DNA of 64,000 nt from JAWKSY01 sp041402125 (GCA_041402125.1 JAWKSY010000001.1:375650-439649); one strand, 5' to 3'. Positions 1-8,600 are shown, counted from the first letter of the stretch. Program-made: numbers and translations. Notes: generated from the letters alone by a model not told the origin.

Positions 1-541
1 CGAGCGCCAGCGCCAGCGCGAGGCTCCCCTCCCCGAGGGTGATCGCCAGCGCGACGCCCGCGAGGAAGACGATCTGACTCCCGATGGAGATCAGGGCGCG
101 GGGACGTTCGATCCGGGCGGCCACGAGCACCGAGGCGTGGCCGCGCCAGGGAGCCGCGGCGAGACACAGGAAGGCGAGCGCGGCGACCGCGAGGCGCGCT
201 CCGCCCTCGAGACCGTTCACGGCGAGACCGAGGAAGGGCAGGGCCGCGAAGGCGAGCAGGGTCGCGACGAACCCGCGCAGCGCGAAGACCCGGCGCCACA
301 GCGCCGCGCCGCCGGCGGGGCTCGCCAGCGCGGCCGCGAGCGGGGCGCCGAAGCCCCCGTCCACGAACTGCAGGGCCGTCGCGAGCGCGGTGGCGACGAG
401 GACGTAGTCGGCCCAGAGCGCGTCCGGCAGGCCGCGCATGAGCAGGACCGTCGCGACGAGGCCCAGCGCGAGGCGGAGTCCCTGCGCGCCCGAGAGGAGG
501 AGCTGGTCGCCCAGCACGCGGAGTTCGCGGTCCTGCGTCAC
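1..541 (-). CDS. N-terminal part of a multi-pass membrane protein, flippase-like (partial, runs off left edge)
   Basis: Reading the minus strand from a GTG at 541 gives about 180 residues with no stop to the window edge. The product is strongly hydrophobic, with several putative membrane helices. Its opening pattern, a helix ending in an ATVLLMRGLP-like stretch followed by a second helix and a short FVDGGFGAPL segment, resembles the first two helices of polysaccharide flippases (Wzx/MOP superfamily). The GTG start overlaps the TGA of the upstream Fic gene by four bases (GTGA), so the two genes are probably translationally coupled. Only the N-terminus is visible, so the family is an inference; another polytopic transporter is possible. 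Confidence 0.6.
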   Translation of the reverse strand, partial: MTQDRELRVLGDQLLLSGAQGLRLALGLVATVLLMRGLPDALWADYVLVATALATALQFVDGGFGAPLAAALASPAGGAALWRRVFALRGFVATLLAFAALPFLGLAVNGLEGGARLAVAALAFLCLAAAPWRGHASVLVAARIERPRALISIGSQIVFLAGVALAITLGEGSLALALAL

Positions 542-1872
542 GGGCGCAATCGCTTCGGTAGTTCCACGGGAGCCCGAAACTGGAGCGCCTTGCCCGTCCG
601 CCAGCTCTCGAGGAAACCCCGCTCGACGAGGTCGAGCAGATCCGTCCGCGCGGTCTGGTAGACGACGCGGTGTTTCCGCTTGTGCTCGGCGATCGTGTAG
701 ATCGTTCCGGGATGGCGAAGGGCGTGAACGACGAGATCGCGCTGTCGGTGGTTGAGGTCGTCGCGCCTCGCCAGGAGCCGATCGGCGTCCTTCCTCTCTT
801 CCTCCTTCCGCTTCAGGTAGGCGTCGAGATCACCGGTCGCGCGACGGATCACGTCGATCTGATGGAGGATGAAGTAGGTCAGATCGAACTCGTCCGTCTC
901 CGTGAGGAGGAAGGCCCGCTCGTAGCGGGACTTCGCGTTCTTGATGAGGGTCGAGATCGAGAGGAACTCGAAGAGCCAGTATCCGCTGCGCCGGATCGAC
1001 CAGTAGAACAGCGCCCGTGCGGTACGACCGTTCCCGTCGACGAAGGGGTGCTCGTACCCGATCATGAAGTGCAGGACGATGGCCCGCACCATCGGGTGCA
1101 GGAATCCCGTTTCGGATGCTCCGTTCGCGAAGTGGCAGAGCCGATCGAGTCGTTCCGGTAGCGACACCGCCGGGGGGGGGCGGTGGTAGACGACGTCCAC
1201 TTCGAGAGCGTCGCCGACGACGATGTCGTCTGTCGTCCGCAGGCGTCCCGCATCACGCTCGTCGTCGAGCGTTCCCTCGGTGACGGTGCGATGCAGGTCA
1301 CACAGTAGCTCGACCGTCAGCGGCCGATCGACCAGATCGGAGATCGCTTCCATGGCCCGGTAGTTGTTGACGATCATGCGCTCGTGCCGATCGCGAGGCG
1401 CTCGCCCCTTGAGGATCATGTCCTTGGCAACGTGCCTCGTCGTCGTCGCGCCCTCGATCTGACTCGAACTGATGGCTTCCTCGACGAGGGACCGCTGCAG
1501 GTAGCGATCGCGGTGCTGCGTGTCGAGCAATCCCGGCAGCACCCCGACGTTGCCGAGGAGAACGCCATCGGCTCGGTGTTCTGCTTCCAGGATCTCGTCG
1601 AGGTTGGAGAAGTAGAACGGCCGACCGAATTCGGTCTTGAGCGGGACTTCTCGGCGGTAGCGCTCTCGGGCGCCCTTGATCAGGTACCACCAGGCTTCGT
1701 GGTTCAGCTCGTCCGGGGCCTTGCGACGACGCAGATCGTCCCAGTGCAGGTACCGTCCGCCGATCGTCGGCCCGACTTGTCTCACGAGCCGAAAGATGTG
1801 CTCGTGGGAGAGTCCGGCGAGGCTGTCGAGCCGCGGGTGTTTCGGATCGGGAGGGGATTGCGGTATCTTCAC
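538..1872 (-). CDS. Fic family protein with C-terminal winged-helix-like region
   Basis: Predicted AMP-transferase (or related nucleotidyl transferase) of the Fic/DOC superfamily, 444 residues. The catalytic motif HPFVDGNGRTAR lies at residues 275-286, with the base His275. An inhibitory-helix motif SSSQIEG, with Glu140, sits N-terminal to the Fic core, as in class II self-inhibited Fic proteins. The N-terminal part resembles the Fic_N/DUF4172-type domain, and the last ~70 residues look like a winged helix (HRQRDLVVHAL and the following helices), common in Fic proteins that bind DNA. The start is a GTG at 1872, since no ATG lies nearby upstream. A palindrome at 1885-1909 sits directly ahead of the start, and a second one precedes hutH. 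The target protein is unknown. Confidence 0.92.
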   Translation of the reverse strand: MKIPQSPPDPKHPRLDSLAGLSHEHIFRLVRQVGPTIGGRYLHWDDLRRRKAPDELNHEAWWYLIKGARERYRREVPLKTEFGRPFYFSNLDEILEAEHRADGVLLGNVGVLPGLLDTQHRDRYLQRSLVEEAISSSQIEGATTTRHVAKDMILKGRAPRDRHERMIVNNYRAMEAISDLVDRPLTVELLCDLHRTVTEGTLDDERDAGRLRTTDDIVVGDALEVDVVYHRPPPAVSLPERLDRLCHFANGASETGFLHPMVRAIVLHFMIGYEHPFVDGNGRTARALFYWSIRRSGYWLFEFLSISTLIKNAKSRYERAFLLTETDEFDLTYFILHQIDVIRRATGDLDAYLKRKEEERKDADRLLARRDDLNHRQRDLVVHALRHPGTIYTIAEHKRKHRVVYQTARTDLLDLVERGFLESWRTGKALQFRAPVELPKRLRP

Positions 1873-1884
1873 GGGGCCGCTCTT

Positions 1885-1909
1885 CTACTAAATCAGTAGG
1901 TTTTAGTAG
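1885..1909. promoter_or_regulatory. Palindromic operator-like site 1 (CTACTAAA-N9-TTTAGTAG)
   Basis: Perfect 8-bp arms with a 9-bp spacer, beginning 13 bases upstream of the fic GTG. The AT-rich arms stand out from the GC-rich surroundings and contain a TACTAA string that could serve as a -10 element on either strand. The same arms and spacer length recur at 1964-1988. This is probably a dimeric repressor site; the winged-helix end of the Fic protein is the nearest candidate binder. Confidence 0.6.
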
Positions 1910-1963
1910 CAAGTTGACATTTGAATTGCCCTGCGGCCAGCCTGATTCGGAAGTACTAACCAT

Positions 1964-1988
1964 CTACTAAATGATGTCATTTTAGTAG
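1964..1988. promoter_or_regulatory. Palindromic operator-like site 2 (CTACTAAA-N9-TTTAGTAG) abutting the hutH ribosome binding site
   Basis: Same 8+9+8 architecture and identical arms as the site at 1885-1909, with an unrelated spacer. It ends two bases before the AAGGAG ribosome binding site (1991-1996) of hutH, so occupancy would affect hutH transcription or translation. A looser TACTAAC half-site lies between the two at 1954-1960, and a TTGACA string is at 1914-1919. The arrangement suggests one regulator controls both divergent units. Confidence 0.6.
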
Positions 1989-2006
1989 AAAAGGAGCCTC
2001 CCCACC

Positions 2007-3530
2007 GTGCCGACCATCGACGGATCGAGCATCAAACTCGATGATATTCCTCGCCTTACGGCCGCCGGCCGCAAGGACCTCCGGCTCGACGACAGCGCGA
2101 GGAAGGCGGTCGAGGCCGCCCGGGCCACGGTCGAGGACATCCTCGCCTCGGGGCGCGTCGTCTACGGCATCAACACCGGCTTCGGCAAGCTGGCCAGCAC
2201 CCGGATCCCGGCGGACAAGCTCGCGACCCTCCAGCGGAACCTGATCCTCTCGCACGCGGTCGGCGTCGGGGAGCCGCTGTCGAAGGAGATCGCCCGCCTC
2301 GCGCTCATCCTCCGCGCGAACAACCTCGCCTGCGGGCACAGCGGCGTCCGGACCGTCGTCGTCGAGCGTCTGCTGGACCTCGTCAACGCCGACGTCGTGC
2401 CGGTCATCCCCTCACAGGGTTCGGTCGGCGCGAGCGGTGACCTCGCTCCCCTCGCCCACATGACGCTCGTCCTCCTGGGCGAGGGCGAGGCCTGGGTCGG
2501 GGACGAGCGCCTCCCCGGCGCGGAGGCGCTCGCCGCGGTCGGCCTGGAGCCCCTCGAGCTCGAGGCGAAGGAAGGTCTCGCCCTCATCAACGGCACGCAG
2601 ATCTCCTGCGCGATCGGCGCGGTGGCGCTCTCGCGCGCGCTCGAGCTCGCCGAGGCGGCCGAGGTCGCCTGCGCGATGACGCTCGAGGCCCTCAAGGGCT
2701 CCGTCCGCCCCTTCGACTCCCGCGTCGGCGACCTCCGCCCTCATCCCGGGCACGCCCGGGTCTCGGCCAACATCCGCGCCCTCATGGCGGAGAGCGAGAT
2801 CCTCGCCTCGCACGCGGACTGCGGCCGGGTGCAGGACCAGTACTCCCTGCGCTGCGTCCCGCAGGTGCATGGCGCGGTGCGCGATGCCCTCGACCACGTG
2901 AGGACGGTGGTCGAGCGCGAGATGAACTCGGTCACCGACAACCCGCTGATCTTCCCCGCGGACGGCGACGTGATCTCGGCCGGCAACTTCCACGCCGAGC
3001 CGCTCGCGATCCCCTTCGACTACGCGGCCGCCGCGGTCTGCGAGCTGGCGAACATCAGCGAGCGTCGCCTCGAGAACATGGTCAACCCGGATCTCTCCGG
3101 GCTGCCGCCCTTCCTCATCGAGAGCTCGGGCCTCAACTCGGGCTTCATGATCGCGCAGGTCACGGCCGCGGCCCTGGTCAGCGAGAACAAGTGCCTCGCG
3201 CACCCGGCGAGCGTCGACAGCGTGCCCACCTCCGCGAACAAGGAGGACCACGTGAGCATGGCGCCGATCGCGGCGCGGAAGTTCGGCATGATCGTCGAGA
3301 ACACCGCGCACGTCCTCGCCATCGAGCTCGCGGGCGCGCTCCAGGGCCTCCGCCTGGGGAATCCCGAGCGACTGCGGCCGGGCCGCGGCGTCGCCGCCGC
3401 CTTCGATTTCCTCGCCGCGCTCGTGCCTCCGCTGACCGAGGATCGCATACTCCAGCACGACTTCGCCGCGGTCCGGCGCAGCCTCGATGACGGCCGCCTG
3501 CTCGAGACCGTCCGCCGCTCCCTGGCCTAG
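2007..3530 (+). CDS. hutH: Histidine ammonia-lyase
   Basis: Catalyses the first step of histidine degradation, non-oxidative deamination of L-histidine to trans-urocanate, in the cytoplasm. The 507-residue length matches the family. The Ala142-Ser143-Gly144 triad in the GSVGASGDLAPLAHM segment is the precursor of the autocatalytic MIO electrophile. Other family hallmarks include YGINTGFG near residue 53 and the NxxSVTDNPL-type segment near residue 310. The GTG start at 2007 is supported by AAGGAG at 1991-1996. hutU follows 17 bases downstream, so the two form a hut operon. A palindromic site immediately upstream probably regulates it. No hutI, hutG or hutF is seen in the window. Confidence 0.97.
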   Translation: MPTIDGSSIKLDDIPRLTAAGRKDLRLDDSARKAVEAARATVEDILASGRVVYGINTGFGKLASTRIPADKLATLQRNLILSHAVGVGEPLSKEIARLALILRANNLACGHSGVRTVVVERLLDLVNADVVPVIPSQGSVGASGDLAPLAHMTLVLLGEGEAWVGDERLPGAEALAAVGLEPLELEAKEGLALINGTQISCAIGAVALSRALELAEAAEVACAMTLEALKGSVRPFDSRVGDLRPHPGHARVSANIRALMAESEILASHADCGRVQDQYSLRCVPQVHGAVRDALDHVRTVVEREMNSVTDNPLIFPADGDVISAGNFHAEPLAIPFDYAAAAVCELANISERRLENMVNPDLSGLPPFLIESSGLNSGFMIAQVTAAALVSENKCLAHPASVDSVPTSANKEDHVSMAPIAARKFGMIVENTAHVLAIELAGALQGLRLGNPERLRPGRGVAAAFDFLAALVPPLTEDRILQHDFAAVRRSLDDGRLLETVRRSLA

Positions 3531-3547
3531 AACCCCGAGAGCCTCCC

Positions 3548-5221
3548 ATGCCCCAGAACACGCTTTCCGACGCCCCGACCATCCGCGCCCCGCGCGGCAC
3601 CGAGCTGAGCTGCCGCTCGTGGCTCACCGAAGCGCCCATGCGCATGCTCATGAACAACCTCGACCCGGACGTGGCCGAGGATCCGAAGAACCTCGTGGTC
3701 TACGGCGGCTCCGGACGCGCGGCGCGGAGCTGGGACTGCTACCACGCGATGATCCGCACGCTGAAGACGCTGCGCTCGGACGAGACGATGCTCGTCCAGT
3801 CCGGCAAGCCGGTCGGCGTCTTCCGGACGCACGACGGCGCGCCCCGGGTGCTCATCGCGAACTCCCACCTCGTGCCGGCCTGGGCGACCTTCGACTACTT
3901 CCGCGACCTCGAGCGCCGCGGCCTCATCATGTACGGGCAGATGACGGCCGGAAGCTGGATCTACATCGGCAGCCAGGGGATCATCCAGGGCACCTACGAG
4001 ACCTTCCGCGCCGCGGGCGAGCAGCACTTCCAGGGCGAGCTGAAGGGCCGCCTCGCGGTCACCGGCGGCCTCGGCGGGATGGGCGGCGCCCAGCCGCTCG
4101 CGGCGACGATGGCCGGTCTGACCTGCCTCGTGGCCGAGGTCGAGAAGTGGCGCGTCGACAAGCGCCTCGAGACGCGCTACCTCGACGAGGCCTACGAGGA
4201 CCTCGATCAGGCGATCGACCGCGCGCTCGAGCTGCAGAAGAAGGGCGAGGCGAAATCCGTCGCCTACGTCGGCAACGTGATCACGATGCTCCGGGCGCTG
4301 CGCGATCGCGGCATCGTCCCGGACCTCCTCACCGACCAGACGAGCGCCCACGACCCGCTCGAGGGTTACTTCCCCGAGTGCCTCGGCGTCGACGAGGCCA
4401 AGGCGATGCGCCAGTCGGACGAGAAGGGCTACATCGAGCTCTCGCTCGACGCGATGGCCGAGCACTGCCGGCTCATGCTCGACCTGCAGAAGATGGGCGC
4501 GATCACCTTCGACTACGGCAACAACCTCCGCGGACAGGCGCAGTCGCGCGGCGTCGCGAACGCCTTCGACTTCCCCGGCTTCGTGCCGGCCTACGTGCGG
4601 CCGCTGTTCTGCGAGGGCCGCGGGCCCTTCCGGTGGGTCGCCCTCTCCGGCGATCCCGAGGACATCTACAAGACCGACGAGGTCGTCCTGCGCGAGTTCT
4701 CGCACAACGAGGGCCTCTGCAACTGGATCCGGATGGCGCGGGAGCGCATCCAGTTCCAGGGCCTGCCGAGTCGCATCTGCTGGCTGGGCTACGGCGAGCG
4801 CGAGCACTTCGCGAAGATCATGAATTCCATGGTGGCGAGCGGCGAGCTCAGGGCGCCCATCGTCATCGGCCGCGATCACCTCGATTGCGGCTCGGTGGCG
4901 AGCCCGAACCGCGAGACCGAGTCGATGCTCGACGGCTCGGACGCCATCGCCGACTGGCCGCTCCTCAACGCGCTGCTCTCGACCGCGGGCGGCGCCACCT
5001 GGGTGTCGCTGCACCACGGCGGCGGCGTGGGCATCGGCAACTCGATCCACGCCGGCCTCGTCATCGTCGCCGACGGCACCAAGGAGGCGGAGACCCGCCT
5101 CGACCGCGTCCTCACGAACGACCCCGGCATGGGCGTCATCCGGCACGTGGACGCCGGCTACGAGGACGCGATCGCCTTCGCCGCGCAGAAGGGCGTGCGG
5201 ATCCCGATGAACGAGGGCTGA
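3548..5221 (+). CDS. hutU: Urocanate hydratase (urocanase)
   Basis: Converts urocanate to imidazolone propionate using tightly bound NAD+ as an electrophile, the second step of histidine degradation. The 557-residue length is typical. The N-terminus has the family's LVVYGGSGRAARSWDCY segment; the dinucleotide-binding glycine-rich stretch GGLGGMGGAQPLA is near residue 175; and conserved C-terminal strings such as VSLHHGGGVGIGNS are intact. The ATG at 3548 lies 17 bases after the hutH stop, so it is co-transcribed with hutH. A strong GC-rich hairpin follows at 5251-5286 and probably ends the operon. Confidence 0.97.
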   Translation: MPQNTLSDAPTIRAPRGTELSCRSWLTEAPMRMLMNNLDPDVAEDPKNLVVYGGSGRAARSWDCYHAMIRTLKTLRSDETMLVQSGKPVGVFRTHDGAPRVLIANSHLVPAWATFDYFRDLERRGLIMYGQMTAGSWIYIGSQGIIQGTYETFRAAGEQHFQGELKGRLAVTGGLGGMGGAQPLAATMAGLTCLVAEVEKWRVDKRLETRYLDEAYEDLDQAIDRALELQKKGEAKSVAYVGNVITMLRALRDRGIVPDLLTDQTSAHDPLEGYFPECLGVDEAKAMRQSDEKGYIELSLDAMAEHCRLMLDLQKMGAITFDYGNNLRGQAQSRGVANAFDFPGFVPAYVRPLFCEGRGPFRWVALSGDPEDIYKTDEVVLREFSHNEGLCNWIRMARERIQFQGLPSRICWLGYGEREHFAKIMNSMVASGELRAPIVIGRDHLDCGSVASPNRETESMLDGSDAIADWPLLNALLSTAGGATWVSLHHGGGVGIGNSIHAGLVIVADGTKEAETRLDRVLTNDPGMGVIRHVDAGYEDAIAFAAQKGVRIPMNEG

Positions 5222-5250
5222 TCGCCGGAGCGGGTCTTCACCCGCGGTGG

Positions 5251-5286
5251 ACGGGGCGGCCGCGCCGGGAGGCGGGGCCGCCCCGT
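5251..5286 (+). terminator. Hairpin terminator after hutU
   Basis: An 11-bp perfect stem (ACGGGGCGGCC with GGCCGCCCCGT) and a 14-base loop are followed by TCTCGTT. It lies 30 bases after the hutU stop. The T-run is weak, as is common in GC-rich genomes. Confidence 0.6.
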
Positions 5287-5403
5287 TCTCGTTCCGGCGC
5301 CGTCGGGCCGCCGCCCGGGCGTCTGGATAATGTTCCCGGGCGCACCCAGGTCGATATCGCCCGGAGCACGATCCCGATCCTCTCCTACGAGGAGGGGAAT
5401 GAC

Positions 5404-6675
5404 ATGACGCAGTCCAGGGGCAAGACCGAGGGCGGTTCCGGATTCCTGCGACGCGCCCTCCCCTGGCTCAACCTGAGCCTGGCCTTCCTGCTCACCGTCG
5501 GCGTGGCCGGCGTCACGACGCGCGTGGTCGAGACCGAGCACGAGTCCCAACGCCTCGAGCGCGACCTCGCCGAGACGCGGGGGCAACTCGACGACGCCCA
5601 GCGCGCCCGGCGACAGATCCTCGACGAGGTCGGACGGCGCGAGAGCGCGAACCGCGCCGCGATGGAGGCCGCGCACCGCCGCGAGCAGACCGACATCGAG
5701 AACCGACTGGGCTCCCTGAACGAGCGTCTCGAAGCCCTCGTCTCCCACCAGCGCAACGGTCTGGCGGAGACCGCCGCCGGCGTGCGCGGCGAGATCGAGG
5801 AGCTCCGCCGGAGCTTCAGCTCGGAGTTCGAGCGCCGTCGGCCCGCCGACGAGGTCTTCCGGGAGTTCGCCGAGAGCCATCGCTCGGGAATCGTCCTCAT
5901 CTACACCGAGTTCGACTACGATCGCATCGAGGAGGGCCGCCGGCGGCGGCGCAAGACCGTGACCGGATGGGGCACGGGCTTCTTCGCGACGCGGGACGGT
6001 CACATCGTCACCAACAAGCACGTCGTCTACCCCTGGAAGTTCGACGCCGACCTGGCTGCGATGGAGGCGATGGGCGAGATCGAGATCCAGCGCGCCTCGC
6101 TGCGCATCACCTGCTGGCGCGCCGGCTCGCGCGTCCTCGACGCCCGCGGCGAGCCGCTCGCCACCGAGGGCTTCAACACCTTCGACGACCGCAACCTGGT
6201 GATCCTGGGTTCCGCGCCGGACGTCATGCGCGAGGAGCGCATCGAGATCGGCACCTACTCGGCCAGCTACCGCGTCCACGAGCTGAACGACGACGACATC
6301 GTCATCCTCCGCGCGGAGGGCGGCGACTTCGAGCCGCTGCCGATGTCCGAGGACCCCTGGGGCGGCATCCGCACCCTCGACCCGATCATGGCCCTGGGCT
6401 TCCCCCGCGGGCAGAAGGGCCTGGAGGCGCAGGACGCCGTCGTCTCCGCCACCGTCGGCGCCGTCCGCAAGGTCGAGAACACGATCCAGGTCACCGCGCC
6501 GATCATCCCCGGCAACAGCGGCGGCCCCCTCGTCGGCCCGCGCGGCGAGGTCGTCGGCATCGTGACCCGCATCTACTCCGAGACGCTCGGCATCTGCATC
6601 AAGATCGAGCGCGCCCGCCACCTCCTCGCCACCCTGCGCGAGTCCGAGGCCGAGGCCGCGGCCGCGGCCCGATGA
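5404..6675 (+). CDS. Membrane-anchored trypsin-like serine protease
   Basis: A 423-residue protein with a short cytoplasmic N-terminus, one membrane segment at about residues 16-37, a coiled-coil-like helical region at about 45-150 and a C-terminal trypsin-like domain. The catalytic triad is visible: His in TNKHVV, Asp in LNDDDIVIL and Ser in PGNSGGPL. This matches S1C/HtrA-type proteases, but no PDZ domain is evident, so it may be a periplasmic or surface sensor or scaffold protease. The start at 5404 is chosen because it follows GAGGAGGGGAAT; the open frame extends far upstream only as an antisense-like shadow of hutU. A GATAAT -10-like string lies at 5326-5331. Confidence 0.88.
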   Translation: MTQSRGKTEGGSGFLRRALPWLNLSLAFLLTVGVAGVTTRVVETEHESQRLERDLAETRGQLDDAQRARRQILDEVGRRESANRAAMEAAHRREQTDIENRLGSLNERLEALVSHQRNGLAETAAGVRGEIEELRRSFSSEFERRRPADEVFREFAESHRSGIVLIYTEFDYDRIEEGRRRRRKTVTGWGTGFFATRDGHIVTNKHVVYPWKFDADLAAMEAMGEIEIQRASLRITCWRAGSRVLDARGEPLATEGFNTFDDRNLVILGSAPDVMREERIEIGTYSASYRVHELNDDDIVILRAEGGDFEPLPMSEDPWGGIRTLDPIMALGFPRGQKGLEAQDAVVSATVGAVRKVENTIQVTAPIIPGNSGGPLVGPRGEVVGIVTRIYSETLGICIKIERARHLLATLRESEAEAAAAAR

Positions 6676-6693
6676 TCTGACGGGCCACGGAAA

Positions 6694-6798
6694 TGAATAA
6701 ATTGGGTCAGACCCAATTTATTCACTTCTCTCCCCTCGAACGGCAGCACGGCGTGCGAAGTCGAAAGTGAATAAATTGGGTCTGACCCCATTTATTCA
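6694..6798. repeat. REPIN-like pair of 31-bp palindromes (TGAATAAATTGGGTC core)
   Basis: Two 31-base imperfect copies lie at 6694-6724 and 6768-6798, each itself a 15+1+15 inverted repeat centred on GGGTC(A/T)GACCC. The centre bases are A in the first and T in the second, so the copies are in inverted orientation around a 43-base spacer that contains a small GCACGGCGTGC hairpin. This is the layout of REPINs mobilised by RAYT (IS200-like tyrosine) transposases; no RAYT gene is in the window. The second copy supplies the TAA stop codon of the adjacent methyltransferase gene. Confidence 0.7.
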
Positions 6799-7541
6799 AA
6801 AAGGGCGTGGCAGAGGATGGCCGCGGCAGCGCCCACGTTGAGGGACTCGACCTCCGAGGACATCTCGATCGAGAGATCCTCGACGCGCAGGCCCGGCGGA
6901 GCCGAGGTCACGCCCTGGGCCTCGTTGCCGAGCCAGAGCAGGGCCCGGGCGGCGGGCGCCAGCGTCCGCAGGGGCTTTCCGCCGCGAACGACGGTGCGGT
7001 AGACCAGCACGTCGCCGAGAGACTCCACCGCCTCCTCTAGCTCCGCGCGCGCCCAGGGCAGGTGGAGGAAGGCGCCGGCCGACGCGCGCAGCGCCTTCGG
7101 GGATTCGGGATCGGCGCTCCCCTCGGAAGCCACGAGGGCATCGAATCCGAAGGCGGCGGCCGCGCGCGCGATGGTGCCGAGGTTGCCGGGGTCGGAGATC
7201 CGCTCGCAGTAGACGAGGCGGAGTCGCGGCCTCGCGGCCAGCGTGGCGAGGTCGACCGGAGGCCGGCGACGGCCCACGCCGACGACGCCCGGTGAGGTCT
7301 CGACCCCCGCCACCTTCCGCAACACGTCCGCGATCGCCGGGGTCACGATGACGCCCGACGCGGCGGCGCGCGCCACGAGGTCCTCGTGACGGCCCTCCTC
7401 GACGATCACCTCCTCGAGGGCGCCGAGTTCGAGCGCCCGCTCCACGAGCGGTAGCGAGTCGAGCAGGATCCGGTCCTGCTCTCGACGACCCTTGCCGGTC
7501 GCGAGCTTCGCGAGCTTCTTGGCGCGATCCTTGCCGAGCAT
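6792..7541 (-). CDS. TrmH/SpoU-family RNA 2'-O-methyltransferase
   Basis: A 249-residue SPOUT-fold methyltransferase predicted to 2'-O-methylate a tRNA or rRNA ribose using S-adenosylmethionine. An N-terminal substrate-binding domain covers about residues 1-95. The SpoU motifs follow: motif 1 in ERISDPGNLGTIARAAAAFG, motif 2 in LWLGNEAQGV, and motif 3 in MSSEVESLNVGAAAA, which form the trefoil-knot cofactor pocket. The ATG at 7541 is the first good start. The TAA stop (6792-6794) lies inside the REP palindrome at 6768-6798, so repeat insertion may have redefined the C-terminus. The gene is divergent from the pseudouridine synthase at 7584. The exact target nucleotide cannot be told. Confidence 0.9.
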   Translation of the reverse strand: MLGKDRAKKLAKLATGKGRREQDRILLDSLPLVERALELGALEEVIVEEGRHEDLVARAAASGVIVTPAIADVLRKVAGVETSPGVVGVGRRRPPVDLATLAARPRLRLVYCERISDPGNLGTIARAAAAFGFDALVASEGSADPESPKALRASAGAFLHLPWARAELEEAVESLGDVLVYRTVVRGGKPLRTLAPAARALLWLGNEAQGVTSAPPGLRVEDLSIEMSSEVESLNVGAAAAILCHALFE

Positions 7542-7571
7542 CGGAGCCTCGTGGGAGGAAGCGGTTGGCGG

Positions 7572-7577
7572 TAGGAT
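7572..7577 (+). promoter_or_regulatory. Candidate -10 element (TAGGAT) for a leaderless or near-leaderless transcript
   Basis: TAGGAT lies six bases before the ATG at 7584 in the 42-base gap between divergent genes. Transcription starting at the usual distance would begin at or beside the start codon, and no ribosome binding site is visible. No convincing -35 is seen. Confidence 0.35.
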
Positions 7578-7583
7578 CCTGCC

Positions 7584-8600
7584 ATGCGCAAGGACCTGTC
7601 GCAATTCATCGAAGAGGTGCGGATCGAGGCCGGGGCGGACGACGCCGAGACGCGTCTCGACCACTTCCTCGTCGACAAGATCCACTGGCGCTCGCGCACC
7701 GACCTCCAGAGCCGGATCAAGCGCGGCAAGGTCCTCGTCAACGACGCCCCCGCGAAGCCCGCGCTGCGCCTGCGCCGCGGGGACGTCGTGCGGATCATCG
7801 TCGAGCCCTCCGACCTCCCCGACCAGGACCCCTCGCGCGTCGAGGTCGAGGTCCTCTACGAGGACCCGGACTTCCTGATCGTCGCCAAGCAGCCGGGCCT
7901 CGTCGTCCACCCGACGGGTCGCCACGTCTACGACACGCTCATGAACGCGCTCTTCCTCCGCTACCGCGAGAACGGCGGCGCGGACGAGGGCGTCGTCCCG
8001 CACGTCGTCCACCGCCTCGACCGCGACACGAGCGGCGTCATCTGCGTGGCCAAGAACTTCGAGACCAAGCAGATCCTGTCCGCGCAGTTCGAGGCGCGGC
8101 AGCCGAAGAAGAGCTATCTCGCGCTCGTCGAGGGTCGCTTCCCCGACGAGGTGACCCACGTCGACGGCGCCCTCGCCCGCGACACCGACGCCGAGATCCG
8201 CCTCAAGATGCGCGTCGATCCGGCCGGCCTCGAGAGCCACACCGACGTCGAGGTCGTCGAGCGATTCCCGCACCACACCCTCGTTCGCGCCCGTCCGCGC
8301 ACCGGCCGTCAGCACCAGATCCGCGTCCACCTCGCCTCGGTGGGTCACCCGATCGTCTGCGATCCCCTCTACGGCGATCCGCGCAGCGTCGGGGTCGCCG
8401 ACGACCCGGAGCCGCTCCTCGAGCGCCAGGCCCTGCACGCGGAGGAGCTGCGCTTCCTCCACCCGCGCGACGGCCGCGAGCTCCACTTCCTCGCGCCGCC
8501 GTCCTTCGATCTCGGCGCGACCCTCGCCGCGCTGCGGGACGGCGCGACGCTCGTTCCCGGCCGCGACGTCCAGTCGCAGCGCTGGCGCACGGCGGAGTAG
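7584..8600 (+). CDS. RluA-family pseudouridine synthase with S4 domain
   Basis: Isomerises specific uridines to pseudouridine in structured RNA, most likely 23S rRNA as for RluC/RluD. It has 338 residues. An N-terminal S4 RNA-binding domain (about residues 22-75, with SRIKRGKVLVN) is followed by the catalytic domain. The family motif HRLDRDTSG is at 143-151 and contains the catalytic Asp146. Other hallmarks are PKKSYLALV and GRQHQIRVHLASVGHPI. The start follows a TAGGAT -10-like element with almost no leader. The divergent neighbour is another RNA-modifying enzyme. Confidence 0.95.
   Translation: MRKDLSQFIEEVRIEAGADDAETRLDHFLVDKIHWRSRTDLQSRIKRGKVLVNDAPAKPALRLRRGDVVRIIVEPSDLPDQDPSRVEVEVLYEDPDFLIVAKQPGLVVHPTGRHVYDTLMNALFLRYRENGGADEGVVPHVVHRLDRDTSGVICVAKNFETKQILSAQFEARQPKKSYLALVEGRFPDEVTHVDGALARDTDAEIRLKMRVDPAGLESHTDVEVVERFPHHTLVRARPRTGRQHQIRVHLASVGHPIVCDPLYGDPRSVGVADDPEPLLERQALHAEELRFLHPRDGRELHFLAPPSFDLGATLAALRDGATLVPGRDVQSQRWRTAE

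Noticed and set aside
3487..5403. In-frame N-terminal extension (about 640 residues) of the trypsin-like protease
   Set aside because: Overlaps hutU on the same strand in another frame; the RBS-supported ATG at 5404 with a membrane helix right after it is the natural start.
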